Shown here: one piece after another, positions 1 to 8,522 of the stretch
How the letters are laid out: the number at the start of each line of letters is the position of its first letter
Numbering within the stretch: the stretch's first letter is position 1
Assembly: GCF_002355595.1 (NCBI RefSeq)
Contig: NZ_AP017422.1
Location: 2,294,001-2,358,000, forward strand
Origin: Filimonas lacunae
GTDB taxonomy: Bacteria > Bacteroidota > Bacteroidia > Chitinophagales > Chitinophagaceae
Direction of reading: 5' to 3'
DNA length: 64,000 nt
Position numbers and translations under genes: made by a program
Notes under the pieces: model-generated
The model's database searches: none
What the model saw: only the letters and a program-made list of their open reading frames with translations
What the model was told of the DNA's origin: nothing

Positions 1-524
1 AAGGCAGCCTGGGGCGTTTTACGGGCGGTTCCTTGTCAGTGTCATCCTCTTTCCAAAGCAAGAAAACCGATAACAGATCGGATGCACAGCGTACGCCTAC
101 AGATAATACGATGACCCCCGACGAGCAACAGCGTCAGCTGGAATATGTACGGGCAAACCCGGCAGAGTTTACCGACTTTAATATTCCCTGGACATTACAA
201 ACATCCTTGTCGCTTAACTTCAGCCGTATACGTAGAGCTGATTATTCCGGTTACTATACGCAAATCAATAGTTCTCTAAACCTGAATGGCGATTTCAGTT
301 TAACTCCTAAATGGAAACTGGGCGGTACTATTTATTATGATATTAAAAACACGCAGATACAAACCATGACCATGTTTGTATCGCGCGAAATGCACTGCTG
401 GCAAATGTCTATTAACATCACCCCAGTAGGTATCTATAAATCGTTCAACATTACGCTTAATCCCAAGTCAGGCATCCTGCGCGATTTAAAAGTAAACCGC
501 ACGAGGTCTTATTATACGCCATAA
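1..524 (+). CDS. lptD: LptD-like LPS-assembly outer membrane protein, C-terminal part
   Basis: The reading frame is open from base 3 with no start of its own, so this is the 3' end of a gene that begins before the window. The visible roughly 170 residues consist of alternating beta-strand segments typical of an outer-membrane barrel. They include an acidic loop (TPDEQQRQLEYV) and the ending NPKSGILRDLKVNRTRS, which I recognise from the C-terminus of the Bacteroidota form of LptD. LptD is the outer-membrane translocon that places lipopolysaccharide in the outer leaflet. A strong hairpin follows the stop, so the transcript probably ends here. The family call rests on recalled resemblance of the tail only; another large outer-membrane barrel is possible. 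Confidence 0.7.
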   Translation, partial: GSLGRFTGGSLSVSSSFQSKKTDNRSDAQRTPTDNTMTPDEQQRQLEYVRANPAEFTDFNIPWTLQTSLSLNFSRIRRADYSGYYTQINSSLNLNGDFSLTPKWKLGGTIYYDIKNTQIQTMTMFVSREMHCWQMSINITPVGIYKSFNITLNPKSGILRDLKVNRTRSYYTP

Positions 525-560
525 GCTATACTATTATTCTTAACCTGTTTATTTTATTAT

Positions 561-592
561 GCAAGGGGCCAGCTTTACAGCTGGCCCCTTGC
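561..592 (+). terminator. Perfect 14-bp hairpin after lptD
   Basis: A 14-bp perfect stem (561-574 with 579-592) closes on a 4-nt loop 37 bases after the lptD stop. No clear T-run follows, so it could be a transcript-end stabiliser as well as a terminator. Confidence 0.6.
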
Positions 593-653
593 TGTTGGCA
601 TAGTACTTCATACAGATCGCATGTTCGTGCATTGTGTCTGGTAATAAAAAACG

Positions 654-683
654 AAGCCGCAGTGTGTTACTGCGGCTTTTCTT
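654..683 (+). terminator. Intrinsic terminator
   Basis: A 10-bp GC-rich stem (654-663 with 669-678) is followed by TTCTTTTT. This is a textbook rho-independent terminator, the second hairpin downstream of the lptD-like gene. Confidence 0.75.
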
Positions 684-701
684 TTTAGGAGTTTAGAGTT
701 T

Positions 702-732
702 GGGTAGCTACACAACAGCTACCCTGGTTTTT
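702..732 (+). terminator. Third hairpin with T-run
   Basis: An 8-bp stem (702-709 with 717-724) has a 7-nt loop and is followed by TGGTTTTTC. Together with the two hairpins before it, it fills most of the 525-907 gap. No other signal is visible there apart from AT-rich sequence just upstream of the hypE-like gene. Confidence 0.5.
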
Positions 733-907
733 CTCAGGTGTAATTTTGTCTTATATATCCATCACTAATTAACTGTTTTGCTATGCTAAAGTAATCTGCT
801 ATCTACTAACCGCATATGACATTAATCATATCCCATGATGACTTTTGTTCTGTTTTAAGCCGTTGCCGTGCTGCAATTTTGACTTCATAACAAACAAAGT
901 TTCTTCC

Positions 908-1873
908 ATGCAATATACCTATTCAATACCTGGTTTTAAGGGCGCCTTACCGGCCAGCAAGGTGTACCAGGATTGTGTATTTGAAATACTCAGCAACAAA
1001 TGGCTCGATCTGCAACATGATGGTGTAGTGCTGTCGCTGAATGGAAAAATGGCTTTCAGCACAGGTAGCTATATGGCCAATCCACTGTTTTTTCCTGGTG
1101 GTAGCATTGGTAATCTGGCTGTGAACGGGGCAGTAAACAACCTGGCTATGTGTGGGGCAGTAGCAAAATACATCTCCTTATGCTTTATCATTGAAGAGGG
1201 GCTGTCGCCTTATGTTTTTAAACAGGTTTTACTCAGTATTAAAGATGCTGCTTTTTCAGCAGGTGTAACCATTGTAACCGGCGATACCAAAGTGGTAGAA
1301 AAGGGCAGCTGTAACGGACTATATATAAATACTACCGGTATAGGTTATGTACATACCCGTGCTGCCATCGATTATAAAAGAATACAAACCGGCGATGTGC
1401 TGGTGGTAAGTGGTACACCAGGCATGCATGGCGTAGCTATGCTGTGTGCTAATGGTGAGGATGGGGGAAAAGGTGTTATGCAAAGCGATACCGCGCCGCT
1501 GCACGAAATGGTGTTTAGATTGCTGGATGTATTTGGCAATGATGTAAAGTATTTACGAGATCCTACGGGTGGTGGCATTGCATCTGTGCTAAACGAAACA
1601 GCAGAGCTAACTAACCTGTGCTTTGCAGTAGATGAAGAGCACATTCCTATAGCCGAAGAGATAAGAAATGCCTGCGATAGTTTGGGCATAGATCCCTTAT
1701 ATACCGAAAATGCCGGTATTTTGATGGCGGTCGTAAAGAAAGAATCGGCTGCAGCCTGCGTTGCATTGATGCGCAATTGTGCAGGGGGCGAAAAAGCCGC
1801 AATCATAGGAGAGGTGCTGACAGCTTCTTCAGGAGAAGTGATCATGCGCTCGCTACAGGAAGAATTGGTTTAA
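908..1873 (+). CDS. HypE-like AIR-synthase-related protein (orphan)
   Basis: The protein has 321 residues if it starts at the ATG at 908. An in-frame ATG at 845 would add 21 residues that do not resemble the family start. The sequence follows HypE and the PurM/AIR-synthase fold: the N-terminal FFPGGSIGNLAVNGAVNNLAM region, VTGDTKVVEKG, and RDPTGGGIASVLNE. HypE works in [NiFe]-hydrogenase maturation by dehydrating a carbamoylated C-terminal cysteine to thiocyanate. That cysteine (PRIC tail) is missing here; the protein ends SSGEVIMRSLQEELV. No hyp or hydrogenase gene is nearby. It is therefore a HypE homologue by fold, and its hydrogenase role is doubtful. ATP binding is likely, but the substrate is unknown. 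Confidence 0.8.
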   Translation: MQYTYSIPGFKGALPASKVYQDCVFEILSNKWLDLQHDGVVLSLNGKMAFSTGSYMANPLFFPGGSIGNLAVNGAVNNLAMCGAVAKYISLCFIIEEGLSPYVFKQVLLSIKDAAFSAGVTIVTGDTKVVEKGSCNGLYINTTGIGYVHTRAAIDYKRIQTGDVLVVSGTPGMHGVAMLCANGEDGGKGVMQSDTAPLHEMVFRLLDVFGNDVKYLRDPTGGGIASVLNETAELTNLCFAVDEEHIPIAEEIRNACDSLGIDPLYTENAGILMAVVKKESAAACVALMRNCAGGEKAAIIGEVLTASSGEVIMRSLQEELV

Positions 1874-1898
1874 TTCGGACAAACGGTAGATTATAAAA

Positions 1899-1946
1899 AC
1901 ATACAAAGTGGTTGTATCATTCAATTGATACAACCACTTTGTATGT
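1899..1946. terminator. Bidirectional terminator, 21-bp perfect stem
   Basis: A perfect 21-bp inverted repeat (1899-1919 with 1926-1946) with a 6-nt loop lies between the stops of two convergent genes. A-rich sequence before it and T-rich sequence after it suit termination from both sides. Confidence 0.8.
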
Positions 1947-1948
1947 TA

Positions 1949-2482
1949 CTAATAGCTATCGCGCGTAAATTTTTTGATAAGATCTGCCTGGTTTGGATAC
2001 TCTTTAATAAGTTCTTCTCTTTTCCCTATGGTATAATCAGCCGGGTTAAAGCCGGGCATCAGGCTTACTCCCATGAAAGCATAGTCCTCAACATGGGAAG
2101 TCAGCAATCTCGATCCCATCCAGGTGCCGCCGGGAATCATTTTCATGGGATGAGATCCTCGTTCCAGTATATTACCAAATACGCAAAGTTCATATTCCTT
2201 TTTGCTGCCAGGTGGATATAATAACAGCATTTCAACGGGAAGGCCGCTGTAAAAATGGTACAGCATATCCCCGGTTACCCGGTGCAGCACAGATGTTTCG
2301 CCAGAGGGTAGCATATAATAAATAGCACTGTAAAGCGACCTCCCTCCTTTTAAAGGAGGGAAGCCAGGCAATACATTATCTGGTAAACTGATGTCTGAAG
2401 TATGCACTTCTGCATAATAACCACCTTCTGCATCGTTAGGCTGCATATTATACCATTCGATAATCTCTTTTACTGTTGCCAT
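1949..2482 (-). CDS. Cupin superfamily protein, DUF985/cupin_5 type
   Basis: The protein has about 177 residues from the ATG at 2482; another ATG at 2494 would overlap the upstream stop. It starts with EIIEWYNMQPNDAEGGYYAE and continues with SAIYYMLPSGETSVLHRV, DMLYHFYSG, GSHPMKMIPGGTWMGS and YAFMGVSLMPGF. These are the conserved blocks of the DUF985 cupin family, a single-domain beta-barrel with a likely small-molecule or metal site. The biochemical role of the family is not settled. It is the last gene of the minus-strand operon with two flavoenzymes, its start lying about 5 bases from the preceding stop, so a role in processing the same substrate is plausible but inferred. Confidence 0.8.
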   Translation of the reverse strand: MATVKEIIEWYNMQPNDAEGGYYAEVHTSDISLPDNVLPGFPPLKGGRSLYSAIYYMLPSGETSVLHRVTGDMLYHFYSGLPVEMLLLYPPGSKKEYELCVFGNILERGSHPMKMIPGGTWMGSRLLTSHVEDYAFMGVSLMPGFNPADYTIGKREELIKEYPNQADLIKKFTRDSY

Positions 2483-2486
2483 AGAA

Positions 2487-4004
2487 CTATGCATTTTGGG
2501 TAACCGATTCGTCAAAAACAAAGCTTTTCAGTTTGGGCGATTCAAGCTCGGTTCTATTCAGCGGACTTAAATCGGTTAATGGCCCTGCAGGTGGATTGAA
2601 GGGAGAGCCTACACTTTGCTGGAAACGGAACACATTGTGCGGGTCTATTTTGTTTTTAATTTTTACCAGCCTTTCGTAATTGCTGCCATAGTATTTATCT
2701 GCCCAGTTATGCAATAACGGATCTATATAGTTTACATAAGCACCGGTTGCATTACCAGCTTCTCCCATTTTTTCAAAAAATTCATAAGCCCATTGAATAT
2801 TGCTATGCGCATCACCCGGCTTATCGGCATCCCAGATGGATTTTACTTCCGGGATAAAGCGTGCCTTGCGATGAAAGTAAGCGGTATCGGCTGGTGCTTT
2901 ATTTTCCATGGCACCACCGCCTAAAGTCCACACAGCAAAGCTGGATTCGGAGGGAGCCATGTTCATATAGTCTTTAATAACATGGGCTACCTTATTATTC
3001 ATTCCTTTTTCAGGCAATATCAGCGAACGAATATAGGCGCTGCGGTTTTTTACCATAGTGGTGTGTCCATTGAAGAACTCAAAGTCGGGTAATGTCATAT
3101 TGCGCAGGTCAATATGCAGCGGCTTCATCTTCAGCAGATCTTTCAGAAATTCTATCCCTTCATCGCCTTCCCCATTATATACAGGAGTAAGTCCGAGAAC
3201 CTTTACATTTTTAGAAGGATCAACCGGATCAGGCTGGTGACCTATATAACCATAGGCAGCCATCTCATTCGGAATCAGCTCTACCCACTCGTTGTAATAT
3301 CCCAGCACTTCATCTGCCTGCTCTAATGGGTAGTATATCTGCCCGGCCAGCATCAGTTTGCTTTTAGGCTGCTGCATCTGCATTTCCATTTCCACAATAA
3401 TGCCGAAGTTGCCACCGCCGCCACCTCTGATGGCCCAGAAGATGTCTTTTTCATCCTGGTCTTTGCTGTCCTCACTAATCCTGCGTAAATGGCCATCTGG
3501 TGTAACCATCTGTACCGATATCAGGCTGTCTATACTCATTCCGTAAGTACGAGATACAAAGCTATAGCCGCCACCCTGCATAAAACCCGGAGGAGCCACA
3601 GTGGGGCAACCGCCACCTATGGGAATTAAGCCTGTGCCGGTGTTTTGCATATATTTATACAGGTCGTTCCAGATCACGCCCATTTGTGCGGTGAGCCTTT
3701 GGGTTTTGGGATCGAATGAAATACTGTTCAGGTGCTTCAGATCAATTACTACACCGTCATTATTTAAACAATACCCGGCAGCACTGTGGCCACCGCCTTT
3801 GATGGTAAAATGAAGATGGTGTTTTACTACAAACTTCAGACTTATTGCCACATCATCAACCATCGTGGGGCGGATAATAAGCATAGGACGGAGGTGAATA
3901 CGCCCATTGTCAATTTTAATGGCATCTTCATATCCAGGTTCGCCTGGTTGTAGCACATAACCACTTAACTCTTTAATGAGTTCATTGATGGCCTTGGTAA
4001 GCAT
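2487..4004 (-). CDS. FAD-linked oxidoreductase, berberine-bridge-enzyme family
   Basis: The 505-residue protein has the full family layout. An FAD-binding PCMH domain (about 35-210) carries GGGHS with His73 and GGCPTVAPPG with Cys133; both are the residues that bind FAD covalently in bicovalent members of this family. The C-terminal BBE segment NWADKYYGSNYERLVKIK...DPHNVFRFQQS completes the fold. Members oxidise sugars, alkaloids or phenolics and pass electrons to O2 or another acceptor. There is no signal peptide. It lies between the Dabb gene and the cupin gene, with a 26-base gap upstream and essentially none downstream. The two covalent-FAD residues are seen directly; the substrate cannot be told. 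Confidence 0.88.
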   Translation of the reverse strand: MLTKAINELIKELSGYVLQPGEPGYEDAIKIDNGRIHLRPMLIIRPTMVDDVAISLKFVVKHHLHFTIKGGGHSAAGYCLNNDGVVIDLKHLNSISFDPKTQRLTAQMGVIWNDLYKYMQNTGTGLIPIGGGCPTVAPPGFMQGGGYSFVSRTYGMSIDSLISVQMVTPDGHLRRISEDSKDQDEKDIFWAIRGGGGGNFGIIVEMEMQMQQPKSKLMLAGQIYYPLEQADEVLGYYNEWVELIPNEMAAYGYIGHQPDPVDPSKNVKVLGLTPVYNGEGDEGIEFLKDLLKMKPLHIDLRNMTLPDFEFFNGHTTMVKNRSAYIRSLILPEKGMNNKVAHVIKDYMNMAPSESSFAVWTLGGGAMENKAPADTAYFHRKARFIPEVKSIWDADKPGDAHSNIQWAYEFFEKMGEAGNATGAYVNYIDPLLHNWADKYYGSNYERLVKIKNKIDPHNVFRFQQSVGSPFNPPAGPLTDLSPLNRTELESPKLKSFVFDESVTQNA

Positions 4005-4030
4005 AGTTAGAAATTTAAATAGTGATTGGT

Positions 4031-4717
4031 TTATTTTCCTTTGATGGAAGGTTCCATAACATAAGAATCAAAAACATAGGTATCAGCAATCATACCCTTG
4101 GTGGCCGGAAAAAACTGATTATGTTGTTCACTGGCCAGGTAGTTACTGTAATCATTCTTCGATTTCCAGAGAATGTTCATGGCTACATCGTAATTAGCAA
4201 TAGAAACATCTCTTTTCATATTAGCCAGCACACCTATAGCAAATACACATAACCCGGGATGGTTGGATAAGTATTGAATGCAGATGTTGATGAATTTTGT
4301 AACAGCTTCATCCGACTTGTCTGTTAACGAAAAATAGATACTGTGCATTAATCGTGGTGGCGCTCCGGGGGCAGGTGGGGTATTTTCCTTACCATATATT
4401 AATTCTTTTAAAAAAGAATCATATACTCTTCTTCCGGTGCCAGGCGTCCAACGGTCAATCTCTGTCACAAACTGGCTGTGATCAGTGTCGTTGGCATTGT
4501 ATTTTTTGAAGGCATTTTCATCTTCAAAAATCTGGTTCATGGCTATATGAAAGTTCCGGTCGTTCTCCAGCCGAAACATGTCTTCGGCCAGATTGGCAAT
4601 CCAAAACTGTAACATACCATCCGATTTAGATAAATAGGCCTGGCAGGCCTGCATATAGCTGGTACGCATTCCCGGTGTGCTGCCCATGGGCAGTGTGAAA
4701 TACGTGCTGTGCATCAT
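4031..4717 (-). CDS. Tandem Dabb-like (dimeric alpha/beta barrel) protein
   Basis: The 228-residue protein has two similar halves, each opening with the same pattern (MMHSTYFTL near residue 1 and LMHSIYFSL near 125) and containing FHIAMN/YDVAMN-type strands and an aromatic-rich end. This matches the ferredoxin-like Dabb (stress-responsive A/B barrel) fold, which normally works as a dimer; here two domains are fused in one chain. The start is ambiguous: the ATG at 4717 sits directly after the GMC stop, while an upstream ATG at 4741 overlaps that gene by 23 bases. I prefer 4717 because it coincides with the domain start. Function is unknown. Some Dabb proteins are cyclases or decarboxylases in polyketide or terpenophenol pathways. 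Confidence 0.65.
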   Translation of the reverse strand: MMHSTYFTLPMGSTPGMRTSYMQACQAYLSKSDGMLQFWIANLAEDMFRLENDRNFHIAMNQIFEDENAFKKYNANDTDHSQFVTEIDRWTPGTGRRVYDSFLKELIYGKENTPPAPGAPPRLMHSIYFSLTDKSDEAVTKFINICIQYLSNHPGLCVFAIGVLANMKRDVSIANYDVAMNILWKSKNDYSNYLASEQHNQFFPATKGMIADTYVFDSYVMEPSIKGK

Positions 4718-4718
4718 T

Positions 4719-6638
4719 TTAGGCAAGCTGCTTTTGTTCATTGGTTACATTTTTTTCGGGAATAAAAGTTTTAAGAATAGCATCAGCAGCTTTAAAAGCA
4801 AGTGCCATCATGGTAAGCGATGGGTTTGGTGTGGCTGTAGTAGGGAACGAGCCACATCCCACCAGGTACAGGTTGTCATGATCATGGCATTTCATATCGC
4901 CATCGGTAACAGATGTTTCCGGGTTATTGCCCATTCTGTGTGTGCCCATTACATGCCCTGCTCCTTGTGCGTAATAGGTAGCACCACTATTATCTGTAAA
5001 TATTCCGCCATCTCCCAAAGGTGGGGCTTTAACAGGTGTAACCCCCAATGCACCAAATATGATATTGGTAGCATCCGCTGCTGCCTTAAAGCCTTTCTTA
5101 GTATAATCGTCCAGATCATAACAAATTTCAGGTCGTGGTATACCCAGGTTGTCTTTGCAGGTGTCAGAAGGTTTAATGTAGTTATTGAAATCAGGCAATT
5201 GTTCTATCAGGAAGCCAATACGGAATTGTCTTGTGAAATCGGCCTGTATTTTTTTGCGAAGGGCATTACCAAAGATACCAGGAGTAATAACGTTAGGATG
5301 ATCCTTATCAGATACAGGACTTATCATCGCATTCATCTGGTTATAGGGAGCGCCGGCAGGCCAGTTCCAGCCTTCGTTACCTATTTCAATGCGGTATGCA
5401 GCCCTTTCTTTTCTGAATATACCATCACGAACGGTTTCAATACCAGAGGTGGATAAAGGGCCTCTGAATGGATATACGGGCTCAGGCATCAGACCCCAGG
5501 CCAGGTGCATAGGGTGATCCATCAGGTTTCTGCCAACATGGCCATGGGTGTTGGCAACACCCTCTTTCTTTTGTGTGTTAGACATCAGCAGCAATTTGGC
5601 CGCTTCAATAGCATGAGCGGCTATTATATACTTCGTTCCTTTGGCAATTTTTGGTGCGTCTCCTTTGCCACCAATCTCCTGATAGGTAATATATTCTATA
5701 CCTGTTACCAGCTGATGAGCGTCGTCCAGGATAACCTTACTGGCCACCGCCTGGTAAATAATGTCAACATTACCTGTCATCAATGCTTTAGCCATAGTAA
5801 TAGTGGCATCATACTTTGCCTGAATAGGGCAGATGGGCGTGCAGTTAGTATTACCCTGGCATTGGCGGCGGCCATTATCATAGTAGCTGCCGTCTTTTAA
5901 CTGGTTAGGAACGCCGTTTCTTCCGGCTGGTGTTCCCGTAACTTCCAGTTGCATTCCTTCAATGGTCACCTTATTGTCTTTGAGCGCTTTGCTGATACAA
6001 TCATCCAGTATGGTAGGAGGTATTTTGGCCATAGGATACACATAGCCGTCCGTAAAAGTAATGCCGTGTATATTTTGTTCGTTTACATCTGCTGATACCC
6101 CTATTTCAAACTCCGCTTCTTCATAATAGTCTTTCAGTGCATCATAGTCAAAAGGCCAATCAACAGCTTTTTGGTATTGAGTAAACATTTTAAAATCATT
6201 AGGCATCATGCGAAGGCTTGTGCCTAACCAGTGCCAGGAGGTGCCACCACCTCTGCGTTCATAGGTGCTACCAAATGGCATCTTACCTGTTTGAATAAAA
6301 TATCCTTTATCAATAGATTGTTTAGGATTATCGTTGCAGTTTGCCTGGGGAGGTCTTTTTTCTGCAGTTGTAATGTCCAGTACGGAAGGTCGCGGAGCAT
6401 TATAGTTTTGCTCGTAAGGCGATTCAGGAGTTTTAGCCATCGACATATAGAAGGTTTGCATAAACTCTTCCCGGTTGCCAGGCTCAGGGCCGTCATCATC
6501 AGTGGTTAACCCATTAATAGCAATGCCTGCTTCCAGCACCAGCACTTTTTTGCCTTTAGCACTCAACTTGTAAGCCAGGGCGCTACCACACCAGCCGCCA
6601 CCTACAATTACTACATCATATTGTTTTGTTTCACTCAT
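4719..6638 (-). CDS. GMC-family FAD dehydrogenase with a probable 3Fe-4S motif
   Basis: The 639-residue protein starts with the Rossmann FAD motif VVIVGGGWCGSALA and ends with the GMC signature: His562 in GHVMGTHRMG and Asn605 in ATPNPSLTMMALA, the catalytic His-Asn pair. Cys260, Cys266 and Cys270 form Cys-x5-Cys-x3-Cys, the spacing known from the 3Fe-4S ligands of FAD-glucose and fructose dehydrogenases. Together with the small-subunit and haem-c genes upstream, this points to a three-part dehydrogenase that passes electrons from an alcohol or sugar substrate through FAD and Fe-S to haem c, rather than an oxidase. No signal peptide is present. The substrate is not predictable from the sequence. 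Confidence 0.88.
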   Translation of the reverse strand: MSETKQYDVVIVGGGWCGSALAYKLSAKGKKVLVLEAGIAINGLTTDDDGPEPGNREEFMQTFYMSMAKTPESPYEQNYNAPRPSVLDITTAEKRPPQANCNDNPKQSIDKGYFIQTGKMPFGSTYERRGGGTSWHWLGTSLRMMPNDFKMFTQYQKAVDWPFDYDALKDYYEEAEFEIGVSADVNEQNIHGITFTDGYVYPMAKIPPTILDDCISKALKDNKVTIEGMQLEVTGTPAGRNGVPNQLKDGSYYDNGRRQCQGNTNCTPICPIQAKYDATITMAKALMTGNVDIIYQAVASKVILDDAHQLVTGIEYITYQEIGGKGDAPKIAKGTKYIIAAHAIEAAKLLLMSNTQKKEGVANTHGHVGRNLMDHPMHLAWGLMPEPVYPFRGPLSTSGIETVRDGIFRKERAAYRIEIGNEGWNWPAGAPYNQMNAMISPVSDKDHPNVITPGIFGNALRKKIQADFTRQFRIGFLIEQLPDFNNYIKPSDTCKDNLGIPRPEICYDLDDYTKKGFKAAADATNIIFGALGVTPVKAPPLGDGGIFTDNSGATYYAQGAGHVMGTHRMGNNPETSVTDGDMKCHDHDNLYLVGCGSFPTTATPNPSLTMMALAFKAADAILKTFIPEKNVTNEQKQLA

Positions 6639-6669
6639 TGTTAAGCATTTTGTTAGTGATTGATCTGGT

Positions 6670-7155
6670 TTAACCTATTTTGGGAAGTGTTGGTTTTTGC
6701 GACCAATAGCCATAAGTGCCATTGCTGAATCCCATAGGATGCGCACCCATTTCACCCCATACCAGTCCATTGGTATAAGCCAGGGCAGATATTACATGGT
6801 CTTTACTTACAGTCCCGTCTGTAAAGTAGACAGCCGGATTTTTTCTCAGGTCGTACCATATACCCAGGAACCACATGTAAATGATGTTTTGCGCCAGCCT
6901 GGTAATAGTAAGGTTGTTAATAATGTCTTTTTGTACCGCTGCTTCCATATCAGAAGCGGGTGTATCGGCTATCTTATTCCAGGCAGCAGTTAGCGCATCC
7001 AGCTGGGCAACAGGTATCTCATTAGATGCAAGACTTAGCTCTGCATACAAAGCATCACCTACCTTTTGGGTATCCCGCGATGGATGTAAATCACTGGCAG
7101 AGTAGCCGGTTAGGGCAGCAGAAAGCCCGATGAACTGATCAAATGTCATATTCAT
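6670..7155 (-). CDS. FAD-dehydrogenase small subunit (sorbitol/fructose dehydrogenase type)
   Basis: The protein has 161 residues from the ATG at 7155; a TTG at 7161 and an ATG at 7149 are alternatives. The body (FIGLSAALTGYSASDLHPS, then LAQNIIYMWFLGIWYDL and GLVWGEMGAHPMGFSNGTYGYW) fits the small subunit of membrane-bound FAD sorbitol/fructose dehydrogenases, which chaperones the GMC subunit. In the characterised systems this subunit carries a Tat signal that exports the complex. Here an in-frame stop lies just upstream and no twin-arginine segment exists, so the export route is unclear. The gene lies 31 bases before the GMC gene. Confidence 0.78.
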   Translation of the reverse strand: MNMTFDQFIGLSAALTGYSASDLHPSRDTQKVGDALYAELSLASNEIPVAQLDALTAAWNKIADTPASDMEAAVQKDIINNLTITRLAQNIIYMWFLGIWYDLRKNPAVYFTDGTVSKDHVISALAYTNGLVWGEMGAHPMGFSNGTYGYWSQKPTLPKIG

Positions 7156-7184
7156 ACACAAATACGTTTAATAGGTAAGAGGAA

Positions 7185-8522
7185 TTATTTCTTTTCGGCT
7201 TTGGCCGTTTTTAGAATAAAGGTGAAGTCAGAAGGAGCACCGCCCCAGGTAGTAGCGCCGTTATGGCAATTGATGCAACTGGAAGTAACATTAGGGGTGT
7301 ATACAATTTTACCGCCTTGAATGCTGCCCTGGTCATAGGTTTCCAGTGTACAGTTAGCCATGTATAAAGGGAAAGGATCACCGGTGTCACTGGCAGAAGG
7401 ATGAACGGGCCATTGTGTACCTACCAGCGTATAGTATTGCCAAACACTTTTAGGATTAATGGCTACCAGCAAGGCACGTATAGAATCATTCAAAGCCTGA
7501 GTGCCGGAGTCTATAGGAGTTAATCGTGCTATTTGGCTGGGTGTTTGTCCTGGCTTTCCTGGGTTCCATGGCTGCGAAGGTACTTGGTTCAGGCGCTTCT
7601 CGCCAGCTGCTATATTATAAAAATTATACTGTTTACCAGCTACTGCTTTGCCATAATCCGGCACATTATCTACATGCTCAAAGGTGGACCATATCCATTG
7701 TGGAGATACTTCTGTTTTGGTGCCAATGTGCAACCCTACAAGTCCTACCAGCGCTTCATAAGTGCTATCTCTGGTGCCTTGGGCGGTGGTAACAGGTGTG
7801 TGAATAGTGGCCATCCTCCGGTGAAATTTGGTGCTATCATCCCCTTTACCCAATATTTTCCAGGCCGCTTTTACCATAATGGCGCCATAAGTCTTTTTAG
7901 CACTATCGCCTGAAGGAAAACGCAGGGTGTCTTTAAATTTTCTCTGCCCTTCAATGTTATACAGTGTATTGTTGTCAATATACTCAAACATCTCCTTATT
8001 TATGGCAATTTCAAATCGGGCGTACTGCCCGTTCTGGTCAATCAATGGACCTGTAAGAAAAGGCTGGAAAATAGCTCTCATGTCAGGCGGTGTTTTACCG
8101 GTTTGAAACAAGGATTTGTCTTTCTTTACCAGAAGCTGGTTCCAGGGCGAAGGCTTTTGTCCACTGTCCAGGAACACCTCGTAGTTGTATTTCCAGGTTT
8201 CCCATACAGTAGCATTGTCGCCATGTTCACCAATCAATCCTCCTTCGGGGTTCCAGCAAAGTGCAATAAAAGAATGCCACGAAAAGTTGTCAAACCCACG
8301 TCTGACAGTAGTTTCCAGCACTCGCTCATTCTGCGGCGGCAGTGAAACGTCATAAGGCAATACAGAACTTAATGTCGTTTGCACTTTTCCTGAATCATCA
8401 GGAGGTTTGGGATGCGTACTGTCGCTTCCATCAGTGGGTTGGCCAGTGCCACTACAGGATACAAAAAGGATGGCCGTTGCCGATGCCAGCAACAAAATTG
8501 TCATTACATTGATTTTTCTCAT
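7185..8522 (-). CDS. c-type cytochrome lipoprotein, single haem site
   Basis: The 445-residue protein starts with a lipoprotein signal (hydrophobic stretch, then FVSC with Cys23). It contains one CxxCH haem-c motif near the C-terminus (CINCHNGA, Cys416, Cys419, His420). The roughly 390 residues between them, rich in WNP, WSTFEH and QYYTLVGTQWP segments, have no domain I recognise. As first gene of the operon with an FAD dehydrogenase and its small subunit, it probably accepts electrons on the periplasmic side. The single haem contrasts with the multihaem subunits of sugar dehydrogenases. A methionine ligand cannot be assigned with confidence. Confidence 0.75.
   Translation of the reverse strand: MRKINVMTILLLASATAILFVSCSGTGQPTDGSDSTHPKPPDDSGKVQTTLSSVLPYDVSLPPQNERVLETTVRRGFDNFSWHSFIALCWNPEGGLIGEHGDNATVWETWKYNYEVFLDSGQKPSPWNQLLVKKDKSLFQTGKTPPDMRAIFQPFLTGPLIDQNGQYARFEIAINKEMFEYIDNNTLYNIEGQRKFKDTLRFPSGDSAKKTYGAIMVKAAWKILGKGDDSTKFHRRMATIHTPVTTAQGTRDSTYEALVGLVGLHIGTKTEVSPQWIWSTFEHVDNVPDYGKAVAGKQYNFYNIAAGEKRLNQVPSQPWNPGKPGQTPSQIARLTPIDSGTQALNDSIRALLVAINPKSVWQYYTLVGTQWPVHPSASDTGDPFPLYMANCTLETYDQGSIQGGKIVYTPNVTSSCINCHNGATTWGGAPSDFTFILKTAKAEKK

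Noticed and set aside
908-1873. Hydrogenase maturation gene in the ordinary sense
   Set aside because: The C-terminal cysteine is missing and there are no hyp neighbours, so only the fold-level call was kept.
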